Source: Sarcocystis neurona (Eukaryota; Apicomplexa; Conoidasida; Eucoccidiorida; Sarcocystidae). Taken from it: DNA of 64,000 nucleotides. Both the position numbers and the translations under genes were made by a program. Below, piece by piece: positions 25,775 through 37,692 of this stretch. The stretch spans positions 226,272 through 290,271 of the forward strand of contig KL647304.1 in NCBI GenBank assembly GCA_000727475.1. The letters run 5' to 3'. Under the pieces are notes generated by a model. It worked only from the letters and a program-made list of their open reading frames with translations, did not search any database and was not told where the DNA came from. Numbering within the stretch: the stretch's first letter is position 1; the number at the start of each line of letters is the position of its first letter.

Positions 25775-28700
25775 TGCGCCTGGCGCGCACTTGTGCAATG
25801 TGTGTGCGATGCGTGTCACGTGTCCGCCTGCGATGTACGTCTTTTTCGTGATCCGTAGCTTTTAAAACGCAATCCTCCCACGTAGGCGGATGTCCACACT
25901 CGCTGCACTCAATGGACTGACACGGGGCCAAGATTCTATCGCTGACCCCGAGTCGTAGGCTACCTCAACATCTCAGGTCAGTAAGATCCCGACGTTTTAC
26001 CTACCATCTTCAGGTTCAAGAGCATGCACCAATTTCCCGTACAGGTATTGCTCCACCAGCAAATCAGCAAAGTGTGTCCCTACGGTCAGCGACCCCAGTC
26101 CACCCAAGCTCCGGCTGGGGAGGCGAGCAGATGCCGGTGTGCACACCCTGACTGTTTACACGTATCAGCCTTGGCTACGTCGGGGACGCAGACGTCCATA
26201 ACTCAGGACATTAGAGTCCCGTTGAGTCCCGTCACATTCTTCACTACCGCGCGTTACCCTAGTACATTCTCGGATCCCCTGAGTAAGCAGCTGCGCGCCG
26301 CTCGCCCTCATGTGAGCTTCAACGCTCTGTCCAATTTTCTATGGCAGCGTTATTATTTCGACGTCTTCCACTCCAAAATACGGTCTGCGCGAGAGGTGCA
26401 CTCCTCTCAGCAGAGATAAATGTTACTCAGAAAAGTCAAGCTCCGACGCAGAGATCTCTTAAGTGTGGCACCGCTTACCAAGCATGCGTGCCCTTGCGCA
26501 CAGCAGCGCCATCCCAGAGGGTCCTTGCCCCCCTCCTTGGGCCATTTCCACGAGTCTTCTTCTAGGAACAGGATATTGCGACAGTGAGTCAAATTCGTAG
26601 CGGAGACTAGTCAGGGTTACTCCAGTCAACAAAAGACGCCACGGTAAAAACATTGGGACCGTGAGATGTCTCCTTCTCACTTCAGGCGGGTCAGTCTAGT
26701 GTCTCGGACCTCCCTGTCCTTCACTAGAGCACTAAAAAGGGAGGAATCACGCAATTGATCAACTGTGACGTGCTGTGATGCTGCTAGCCCATTTGCAGCA
26801 ACAGCGCACTACTACGTCGGCAAAACATGCGAGCGTATTCTTCACTACTGCGTGTGAACGTGGTGCTCACCTCTATATCGATGCAACGAGCAGGACGCCG
26901 CTCTTTGCGTACACGTCTCAAAGTTTAGTGGCGATATCAGCAGCAGTACCAGGACCTTCGGCAACGCGTCCTTCGTGCCCTACGAAGAAGCCCGACGTGT
27001 TCAACACCGACCGAAAAGGCGCTCTACCATACTCGTGTGCAACAGACCCAGCATTTCTCTTGGCACTTGCGTGCGGACGGCCCGTACGCCACCGTTCGCT
27101 TGTTGCCTCTGACGAACCGAGACATACCAGTCTTGATCAACACTCTACACTACGGCACACGGCATCGGTCGACACCATGATATGGTGCATTACAACGTAC
27201 CCTCAGCCTGTTTTGTAAGCGGGCGATATGCCTAAGCTGAAGCAGCGGTCCCTGTCCTGCCTGTCAAAAGTGGCGTAATTTGACACTCAGCGACGTACAC
27301 TGGCCGACACCTTACCGCCTGAATGCTGAGCGCGAGTGACTTGCCATGGATTTGAGAGCTTAAAAAAGTGTACAGATTTCCCGCCTACGGCCTAGCAAGC
27401 CTGTCAAGAGAAGCCGTTTTTCACCCGCTAACGCCACGAGGTGCCTTATTGACTGTGCTTCCGTGACGCACAAAGTTGATCCTTTTTGTCGAGACGGGCA
27501 TGTGAAGTGGACTTGATCCACGTATTCGTGAAGGGCTCTCGTGAACGTATCTGTTCCGAAAGTACGCATATACCTGCAAAAGCAGCTATCACCGCCACTG
27601 TTAAAAGTGAGAGGTGAGTTAGGCCGCGCCGTGCGGATCCAGCCTTGTGCGCTCCCCTGGCGTGGCAAGAACTTGACTCTCTCGATAGCGCGCGCCCTGG
27701 TGGTCCAGTGTAGTAATGTCGCGTAGTGCTGTACGAACCAGCCTGCCTTTTGCTCATTGCGGCGCGACCAGCTCCAATCGCGGAGAACTCAGCCGCCTGA
27801 AGGGTGGCACACACTGTAACCGGCGATCCTTCGATAAAGAAGAGCACGCCTCACAACGAGGTGACAGGCAGGTCATTCTGTTAAATCGTGTCCCGGTCGC
27901 ACAAGCTACCTTCGTGCAGTCTAATATATCTACGCTCACTGTTGTGCAGAATCTCGACCGGCATGACCTTGAACTAATTACAGTTGCAACAGGGGGTCTC
28001 TTGCTGTAGTAGCGGAACTAGGTTTTTGGCCCTGCATGGAACGGACACCTTACGGCGACGTAGAATCGCTAGTGAATCGTGAGTTCACTTGTGCCTATCT
28101 TGGTCGCCTGCTTTTGCTAAGATGGCGACGGAAGAATGGCACGGAGTTAGGCATGTTCCAAAAGGATACACTACGTCGGTCGAATAGTCCCAGAGACAAC
28201 ACTGCATTACCTCATTCGGACGCGCTGATGCACACTGCGAGTGTCGCTTTAAACGAAAGCAGCACTGACTTCCTGATAAGGAGCTCCAGTGACACCGAGG
28301 CCCAAGTGGTCGCAGTTGCTTCCTTGCGGGAAGGAGGCACCTCTGCAGGTGAAATCACAGATACGCACACGAACTCGTACAATTGCCAGTCCGTATGTGC
28401 AACCGTAACTACTGCAGCCGATGCGAGTCGACCACGTACGGAAGTCGGTACCTGCGAAAAAGGGTTTGCTCGCTGTCAAGGTCGCCTCTGAACACCGTGG
28501 AAATATCTATGTGACGTTACGGCATGCTTCGTTTTAAGAACTGGGAGTCCTTCCCACGTCTGCGAAGACCGTGTTTTCCAGTCGTATTCACCCTTGCGGA
28601 GACCTCGCACGCCAAGCCTTGACCAGTGCAGATCCGGTAGCGCGCTGCGTACTGCGGCAGGTTTGCACCTTGGGTATAAGTAAAGCGAGCGGACTGTGTC

Positions 28701-29765
28701 GAATTGCTTAAACGTTTCGGAGGGTTTTGCGGACAACGATAACGCTTCTCCCCGAAGCTAGCACAACAGTCTGGGGCGATGAACACTCGTGCCACATGCT
28801 GGTCGTAGTACTTACCGTGGAGACAAAGCAGCCGGTCACGGCCAGCTGTCGACGCATTGCTAGCCTACCGGCGCTGGTGCTCTGGCGGGGTTGTCACTCG
28901 TGCTAGTGAAGTCGCCGGTCCTGCAATTGCTGTGGGGTACAGGTAAATAGAAGTGTTTCTGGAAATCCCGATGTGGCAGAACATAAGATCTGTCATCTGG
29001 TAAACGCTCGATGGCAGCATACCGTCGTCACAACACAAGAAACGCGGAACTCGTATTGGTGGTGGGCTGGAGTCGCACTCGTCTCATTCCATTGTTCAAC
29101 AATGTTTTTTCCGCATAAATTCACTCCACGACCACATCTGAGACGACTGCTTGTAGATATTGTCGCATTTTAAAAGGCTAGGCGTGCATCGTTACACAAG
29201 TTTTCCGGGAAAGTGCACGAAGTAGTAAGATGAAGTGCGGCACAACGGAAAAGCGTACGCGTCGTCGCTGTGTTGCTCTGCGGGTTTGTGCCCCCGGTTG
29301 TATTGCTGGGGAGGAGCACTTGCTGAGTGGATGGCACGAAAATATGTGGTCATGCTGTTATGACCAGAGGAATAGTATAGATGTGATGGGCGCATTTTGT
29401 AGCAGGGTAGTGATGCTGTCCACGAGACGGACGGACGCCGGTGTAGCACCCCAAAGTGCGTGACCGCGTGTGTTACTCGCGGCCAACGGAGTTCTCCTTT
29501 ACACAGAGATAGGCGGTTTCAGTCTCTTAGGGTGGCACCAAATTCGTGCCATAGACGAGTGAATGTTCTCGTGGTTCGCTATCCCCACGGAAATTCTGTC
29601 CCTACGCACTGAGCGTTGAATTGCTAGAAGTGAGGCGGCCTTGCATGTAAAGTATGCGGCGGGACGCGGTGACGTTGGGACAGCCTTTCCTATTCTTCAT
29701 CCGAATAGTTGATATAGCCGGTGCATGATTGTCTCCTCCTGACTTACACGGCGTGAAGCCGCAGT

Positions 29766-29860
29766 AGATGCATATATTTACATGATATATACATACATGT
29801 ATGTAGTGGAGGTGCAACATATAGATACACTGACGTAGTACATACATGTATACACGGTGA
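29766..29860. repeat. TA/ACAT-rich patch with palindromes
   Basis: A TATAT/ACATAC-rich patch containing the perfect 14-bp palindrome ACATACATGTATGT (29791-29804) and a second close relative near 29839. It is the only region of this texture before 39 kb. Confidence 0.6.
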
Positions 29861-31761
29861 TGACGCTGTGATGCATGCGTCTTTTTATATAATACGTATG
29901 GTCTATAAATGCGTGCAATTCGTATACGTACCGTTGTGGTGTCTGACACGAGGTGTGTGTTACTGCTGCACCAGCAGTGTTTCTCTGATCAAGGTTTGTG
30001 TGAGTTGACGTGTCTTCCAACCTCATCCATCAGAATCGCTCCCAAACATAACTGCATGTCCTTTTTTTTCCAGTATCTTATGTTGCCGGTAGCCTTGGCA
30101 GGCCTCCACAGGGTCACCGAGAGTCGCTACTTTGCATCTGCACACTACTTGGCATGAGCAGCTAAGCATGACAAGTCTGCAACTGCCGACATCCGAGCGT
30201 CTAGAAATCAGTTGAAATAGTCGTCTCAACGTGTAGGTAGCAGTGCAGATAGTCCCCTCAACGGTTGGAGATCAGGGTGTTTCTGCGTTTGGCGATGGGC
30301 GACAATATCGGCCAGATGTCGCGAGTGCAGACCTGGTGTGTTTCGTGTGTTCCCCAGTATCACGTGCCAGCATCAAAATACGGTCCACAGTGGTTGAACT
30401 CCAGAATCGACACGTGCGATGTAACGGCGGTAGTGTTCTCTACGGTGTTCCCTTGGAGACGGTGTGGAGTGGATATTGACACGTCGGGGGGTGCCACCTC
30501 AGGGAGAGTGGCCTTCTTCTTGGTGATTAACACGGTGCACTTTGAGCGGGGACGTGTGAAAAGGTAATGTGAGCTTCATCCTGACAATAAAGTGAGTGGT
30601 ACGTCGTCGTATGGGGCACGCGCGCGGGTGGTCACTCGCACGTACGAGAGGCTGAAGGGAAAATGTTGTGTGGAAACCGAGGCACGTTCTGTAACTGGCT
30701 AGATTGGTCGCGCCAGCCAGACACACTTTCAAGAAGCACTCTTTGCTGTAATCTCTCTTAGTCGAGCAGTGTAAGCCCACATCTCCCCTTTCAACGCGAA
30801 CACTGTGGCAAGCACACAAGTCACGTCGACCGGGACCTGGGAGCGTACGACAGAGTCGTGCACGTAAGGTACTGGCACCCTGTACTCAATATAGGAAATG
30901 AACTGAAGAAGCTAAACTGCGAGAACGTCCTTGGGCGCGGCAGGTTTCGAGACCTGTTGGACTACAAAGTGTACAACTGTAACGGACTACTGTGGAAGTA
31001 GTATACCCGAGACGCAAACTTGACTTGGTGTAGTACTGCTAATCATCTACAACGTTAGAAGGAACTACGTATGTGGAGGCAGAGGCAGTGTAGCTTATGG
31101 ATACAGCTGCTTAAGCTGCTGACGCACCAGCGCCGTCCATCCTGAAAAGAACAGGACTGAGCAGCCGGCAAGTTACGAAGAGAGCATCAATAGCGGAACA
31201 CACCCTTAGATTGTTGCGCCCAGGGGGCCCTGCGCAGCGGCTTTGGCGTCCACTGGGTCCAAGTGCCAGCGTACTGTCATTGCAGTCCTCTGCTACACCT
31301 TTGCAGAGACCTGGCGAGCGTGGGCGTACTTGACAGACGAGGATGCCGAAAAGGCTCGATCTGCCGATACCACGAATTATTACCGATGGAAAGAGGGAAA
31401 AGCATCTCTAAATCAGTGACAGGTAGGACTGTCATCTCGGAGAATGTATATGTAATCTGAGGGCACCGCATTCAGCTGGTGACTCGAACACGAAAGTACC
31501 ACACGGCGCTGGATGCGGAAGTCAGGTCTCCTGAAGGCCCGCAACACTCTTGTAGCATGGGACCATACGGCAGCTCAGTCCTGGAATGATATGGTCAACG
31601 TCAGTAGTCGCTGACTTGCCGTGCACAAGTCGATCCCTCTCTAGAAGCGTATTCAGATATATCCGGACGCTGTTCTGCTGTATCTTTTCTGACGTGATAG
31701 TGGCGGACTGTTATCGAGGGTTCACGCTGCACAGTACAAAGTACGCTTAAAAGGAACTGGT

Positions 31762-31795
31762 TCCGGAACGCAACTTAGGAAAGTTGCGTTCTGGA
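31762..31795. repeat. Inverted repeat, 15-bp stem and 4-base loop
   Basis: TCCGGAACGCAACTT (31762-31776) pairs with AAGTTGCGTTCTGGA (31781-31795). All 15 positions pair, with one G-T wobble, around an AGGA loop. It is the tightest hairpin in the window. No adjacent gene was recognised. Confidence 0.75.
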
Positions 31796-33522
31796 CGCCG
31801 TCTTGCCTGACCGTTCGATTAGATTGGGGCGAAAGGTGAATCAAGTGGCTTATCTCTGTTGTCCAAAATCCGCACGAGAAAGTGCTCTCGGCCGCACTGC
31901 CGTGTTGCACACTGCAGATAGTTGAGTATGCATGACGATGCGCAAATCTTCTGCTTCCTTCTTCACTTATTCAATATTTTCTCCCTGTTCTGCATGTGGG
32001 TGCTGTTTTCGCCTTAATTAGGTCTTTCTGCTTGACTCTGTACTGCGCTACGTCAGTGACCGGTCGAAACGGCTGGCCGCGTCAGCTGGTAGACGTTTAC
32101 AACCTCTTACGTCGTGTCGAATATGTACCACGGAAGTTCAGAATGCTGAACGAAACTTCTGTAGAACACGCAGGATCCAGCGTCACTCTTGGGCTTGCGG
32201 AAGCTGCGCTCCGTGCAAATCGCCAGCATCATGCTGTACTACACACCACGTGTGCACGGCAACTGGACGCGGTGATGCTATCCGCCCACTCTCAGCCCCG
32301 TACGGTGCCACTGCGAAGCTAACCTGTTACGTTCCCACATTGCCGTACTTCTTCCTTTATTTCGTAATGCAGAACGCCATCTCAAAAAGACACGAAGAGG
32401 CCAACGCAGTTAAACAGATTAGGACGCGCGGACGATTGACAACAATAAACTTCAGCCCCCTAGCTCTCCTTCCGGTACCGACCACATGGACGCGGCTTCG
32501 TAGTACGTAGTATCTCATGCAATTTCGTGCTTGAACCAGGCACAACGCAATCAGCGATGTCTCAGAGGATACACGTGAAGCCTACGTGTCTCGCTTTTTA
32601 CGGAGCAACGACTTGCGTCGGCACATTGCATTATAGCTGAATTCTCGGAGTGAAGTTCTACTTCGCACCGCATTTGTAGGGCTCAGCGGGCCTACGTGAA
32701 CGTCAAATGAAGTGCTCCGTTATCCCATAGAAATGCTTGTCCTGTATAGGGTCGCTTAAACATGGAAAATCGCAAAGGCACCTTCCTAGATATTCCATAC
32801 CTAACAGATGCCTTCTCACTTTTACCCTCTTTCTTCGATGTTACGCACTCAGAAATCCTCCGTCGATGAGAGATTTCCTTGCATACAGCAAAGAACTTGA
32901 ATACTTATCCACGACCCTTCCTTGAGACTGTACGACAGGTCTCGTCAGTGCCACGTAAGATAAGAACGAGCGGATTAATTTTCTTTACTCGAGATGGATG
33001 AGCTGAGCCATGAGTCCACAGTGAATGGCTGGAAATTTCTGAATTTCTAATGAAGTGCGGTAGGAGGTTCTGTCGAGCAAACTAGTTCTCCGATGTTTCA
33101 GTAAAGTATCGAATATAGTAGTCTCTTTGAAAGGCAACACGTCGTCCGCCCTGGCATTAATAAGCACCCCTCTTCCTTACTGTGTAGCGGCCATGAGACA
33201 TTACAAGACGCCAGTCTCCACTACATTTGTCCAGTTCAGTCTCCCAAGTGAACCGTGTTAAAGGCCAAGTGTACTGCACATCAAAATTTGTAATTGTCCC
33301 CTACCACCCAAAAATGTGTTCAAGCAAAGCATCCTTGAGCCTTTCGCTGGGTCGCCACACTTCTCTCGCCATCACGGCTTGTACGTCGTAAGCCTTCGGC
33401 GCCGCGCGCAGCGCCAATGGAGAACCGGCTCATTTTTTGATTTGCATAAAAAGCTGACTCCGGCTCTTGAGGTTCGCGACTGGATGGAGTTGCTCAGCAG
33501 GCTTAGACACTGCACCTGCCGT

Positions 33523-33543
33523 AGACTGTATGATATACAGTCT
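33523..33543. repeat. Inverted repeat, 9-bp stem
   Basis: AGACTGTAT and ATACAGTCT pair perfectly around GAT. It is short and could be chance. Confidence 0.45.
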
Positions 33544-35920
33544 TGTGGCACAACGTAGTCGCGTCCCAGCTTCTCGCTTCTCCCCAATTCAATCGACTTC
33601 CTGCGTAACGAGGACCTGCTTCGTTAAGCTCAAGTTCGATGTGTCCATTGCACCTTCCTCTATTAAACCCTTCTGCCCAGCTCCTGTGACGGCCAACCAC
33701 ACTCTTTTAGAGACGATGCAGACATCTGTGCATGTACATCTTGTCACCCGGGATCTACCGCAACATTTCCGCACTCTTGGAAAGTAGTATTTTGTCGCGC
33801 ATGCAACCACAAAGACAGAGGGAGTTTAACATATTCATATCATCGGTCAACATGATTTCAGCCTTCCGAACACGACCGTGAAACAGCGTCGCAAACAACA
33901 AGTAGGTCTGGTGCAGTATTGCGTTGTGCATAAGGAGCAATGTTCCACACATAAAACAGCTCGCGCAACACGTTTTTGTAGGACATCTCATTTGATGTTC
34001 TTCCCCGCTTATGCTCCATTGTGAACCAGCAGGACAGCTTGACCACAGTAATTATGTTGACTTCGCACACGCGCACATCTTCGTAGGTGGCTTGCAGAAT
34101 CGGAATGCCTGCGCTCTGCCATGCACGCAGTCACCCCTAAATGGCGGAAGGCGGTGGGATGGGCAACCGACAAACAATGGTGCAATACGGCCAGGAATTC
34201 CCAGCTTATTCTCTTCATGCACAATTCTCTTTCTTGTCGGTTTTCAACAGCTGCCCATCCAGAAGAGTCGCTCAACGTGCTGTATCAGAAGAAAACAGAA
34301 TGTGTATCGACAAAGGCAGTACGCTACCTTTCTAGATCTGTGCAAAGGTCAAACAGCCGGTGAAAGATGTCTGATCAGGTCCTGTAATATACAAGCAGAA
34401 TATGTTTGCTTCTGACGCGCATACTTTCTCGTTGGATTTCCTGAAACACAAAATACGTTTTAGCAGCTTCTATAGAGTTCACCTTTCGCGTAGGGTCAAC
34501 TCAATAAACAGCTGTAAACTGGTACGGTGTACGGCCTGCATACTAAAACTTTGAATATATTCCTCATTAGAAGCCCGTACAGGTTCTCTAGCACATTTCC
34601 CCCACTCGGAGCAAAACCCGGAAAGACAAGGACGCTACGGCAGTGTCAGATAGGATCGCTAACAAAAAGTGCAACAAATGTGCTATTGGCTACCCTTCCG
34701 CATTGCTATGTGGGTCTACTTGTTCCTGATCTTCCTGCGTCCTTCTTAATGATTCTTTGCGTCTCTTCCTCACATTTACCAACCCTTCCATCCATCAACC
34801 AGTAGCCGCCTAGAAGCTGGTGCTGAGGTCTATCTTCATGATGCATTCTTGACGTCACTGGGAGCGGCCTCAGACGCTGTCTGACTTGCCTTGCAATCGT
34901 TTGGGAGGTGGCTGTAAAAGAGTACTGGCACAGCCGAACAACACGGGCAGAGCAAGAATACGGCACAACATTTTGTTCAAAAGATGATCACTAAGCGCGC
35001 CGTTGCCGTCGTTGCTCGTCCCGAACCCCCTGCGGCGTGCGCGGTTCATCACTACATATAGCCCCATTTTTGCTGTATAGGCGCCCCCACAGCTTTTGCA
35101 CCGCGGCAAGATTTGCCGTTCTCTTACTTTGATCTAATCGGTGCCCACTTGCCCTGCACTCTACCACTGACGAGTGCGGTCTCCATTGGCGTGCTTCCTA
35201 ATGATACTAGCTGGCGACCCCCCTAGGTTGTGCTGGCGACCACACAACGGTTTCCAGTTGTTAGCAAACGCTCCCACTAATCCAGTGGCCAACCCTAAGC
35301 GTCCTGCGACACACTAGTTCTCGTCCTACGTAAGCAGTATGCCGTCCTGACTCGGCCACACACGACAAACTCGCCAGGCGGCGATGGCTCCCTTTTACGA
35401 CGAAGATGCATAGGTCTATTTCTTCAATATTACACAGCAAATGAGGCCGGACGTGTTTAACTTGGTCTCTGCGGACAGTACACGTACTCGGTTACCGTAG
35501 CTCGCTGACGTGACTGCCTATCCCCCGTATGCGATACTTGAGTGCGCCTCCGTTCTGTCGTACAAACTGTCAAAAACAGAGACTTCTGTCACTAAGACTT
35601 TTTCACACCACAGCAAGTACACAAGGATGCACGTTGGCGCACAGCATTGCTCCGGCTCGTAGAAGCTGTTCCGCCATCGATCCGTACACCAACAGTCCTC
35701 CGCGCCCTCGCTCCGAATACTCGAAAACTCCTTCAGAATCGGTTGGGACGAGCTGCTTGTTCTCTCCAGTCCTTCATCCCGCCTGCTGTTGCCTTTTCGA
35801 TGTCACCACGTGCGTCTACGTGTCAGCGTGTAGGCCTAGACACCACGTTGAAGCGCAGGTGCTTATGGGACTTCGCAGAATCCCTGAAGTAAATAAACGA
35901 CTGGAGGTGTGGTAGATGGA

Positions 35921-36016
35921 GCAAGACAATTCTCAAGTGTAAACCCCAGAATCCTGAAAAGGAGGATTCTGGGGCAAGACAGCTCTGACGTGTAAACCCC
36001 AGAATCCTCCTTTTCA
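35921..36016. repeat. 53-bp direct duplication containing a hairpin with alternative pairing
   Basis: GCAAGACA...GTGTAAACCCCAGAATCCT occurs twice with a 53-bp period (35921 and 35974). The first copy runs into its own reverse complement: CCCCAGAATCCT at 35944-35955 pairs with AGGATTCTGGGG at 35963-35974. The same right arm, extended to 18 bases (35957-35974), also pairs perfectly with the second copy at 35997-36014. One arm therefore has two possible partners. Confidence 0.75.
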
Positions 36017-37692
36017 TGCGGGTAGGGGATAGAAGCAGACGCGGAGATTCATCCACATTTTTCATCACTTCCATAGCGAAGCAGAATGAAGGCAGAAAAC
36101 ACTGCTACCGTGCAGCGTGATTGTGGATGGCGAGACGACGAAGAGTGACCTGGTAGTGCTTCCGAAGGACATCCAGTGCACCCCTTTTCTGTGTGGTCCT
36201 CAGGCCCGTTTGGTGTCCCATCACGTTTTAAAATGCGTTAAGGAAGGCTGTGTTGTAGCCCTCTGATATTCAATGAAGGCCGTACAGCCCTGCATCCTGT
36301 GGATGTCTTCTAAAAAGACTGCATTGGTTTCCGTGGGTTGCCATTTTGACGGCGGCAGATGGCAGAGGAAGGCAGTTGGACCGCGGAAACGCCCGCGAGA
36401 TCGTCAGTGGGGCAGTGGGGTGGCACGTTGGGGAATTCGGAATCAGTGAAGATCAACGTCGCTGAGGAGGTTTTAAAAGAGAAAGACAATACTCCTGTGT
36501 AAGCGGCAACAAGTCACTTTGTGCAGATCGCGTACTATGAAAAGAGACAGCATCCACCCCGTTGGTGGGCACAGCGAGGGCGGAGGCTAAGGTCGTGGAG
36601 TAAACACAGCAGTTGTACTGATAAAGACACATTCAATGCGTGTCTAATCGGATGGATATTGAGGTTTTAAACGTGGATAAAACTGATCAAGCAGAAGAAA
36701 GTGGGAGCCACAAACCAGCTCGCAGGATCGGCTGTCATATACTCGTCCCACTTGTTTAGAGTTGAGCTTCACCTGTTTTTTTCGTAGGATTATGCTTGGC
36801 GCGCCGCTCCAAAATAGGAATTGTGTGCCTTGAAAGGCAACGTTCTGTGGGTTGAATCGCATACACTCAGCTAGCAAGCGTATGCTCTGGTGTTGAGTGC
36901 ATAGGGAAATTGAAGGGAACTAAAGATTGAATGCACATGGCATGATGCTGCCTGATTCCCAGTATACCTTGAGGACGCGAAAGGAGTGATGCAGTGCTTT
37001 TGCTCAGAAGAATAGGAAACTCAGGAGCGCACATCTGTGCCTTCTGCTAAAATGCCTCCACAGGACACGACCCAATGTGCAGATCGCCTGACTGTCTTTC
37101 CGACGAATAGTTTAGTGACGGGGCGCAATAGTAATCAAGTTTGTTTCGAGCTGCAGTGTCAACAGCTACTTACGTCCGTGGTGCACGATTCTCAGAGATG
37201 TGCGTTCACTGCGGGAGTCGGCAGTTTGAGATGCTGGAACATGACCGCATTAGTGGACTGCGCGGCCAGTCGACTTTTCCCCTCTTAACTCGTTTGACCT
37301 TTTGCGCGAGCAAGTGTGATTCATATCCTGGTAGGGATGCAAAGAAAAATTTCTTTACACACAAGCAAGCACATGCGTCTCCTGCCAGGAGCCAAGCAGA
37401 CACAAGCAGAGGACTGAGGAATCTGCTTTCTACGCCCTCATGTAGGTCCGCATTGTTGAACATGCGTGGACACTTGGAAGCCAGTGTAGTTCTCCCATAC
37501 GTAATTCTGTTCAGTGATGAATCCGGCACCATCCGTGATAGTTCAACCTCAGCACTTCTATAAACGTACGAGCACTTCAAAGCACATGAACGCATAGGAG
37601 CACTTCGGCCACGCATAGTTTAGCACTTCGATTACGCACTCCTCCGGCTTCATTAACGCGTACATACCAGCACCTTGCAACAAGCTCTCCCT

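Larger units (their letters stand above)
1..37692. other. Repeat-poor, apparently gene-free region
   Basis: I found no supportable coding region on either strand over 37.7 kb. Stops are dense in all six frames. The longest ATG-started frame is 181 codons (14680-15225 plus), which is about what chance would give in sequence of roughly 50% GC over this length by my rough estimate. No protein family, transposase, reverse transcriptase, rRNA or full tRNA was recognised. CAG/CTG arrays and long TA runs, so common after 39.3 kb, are absent here. What it does hold is listed separately: old tandem repeats, hairpins and a few short microsatellites. A gene made of many very small exons cannot be excluded by eye. 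Confidence 0.6.

Noticed and set aside
28036..28491. 151-codon plus-strand frame
   Set aside because: Thr/Ser-rich with no motif, and similar frames occur by chance in this region.
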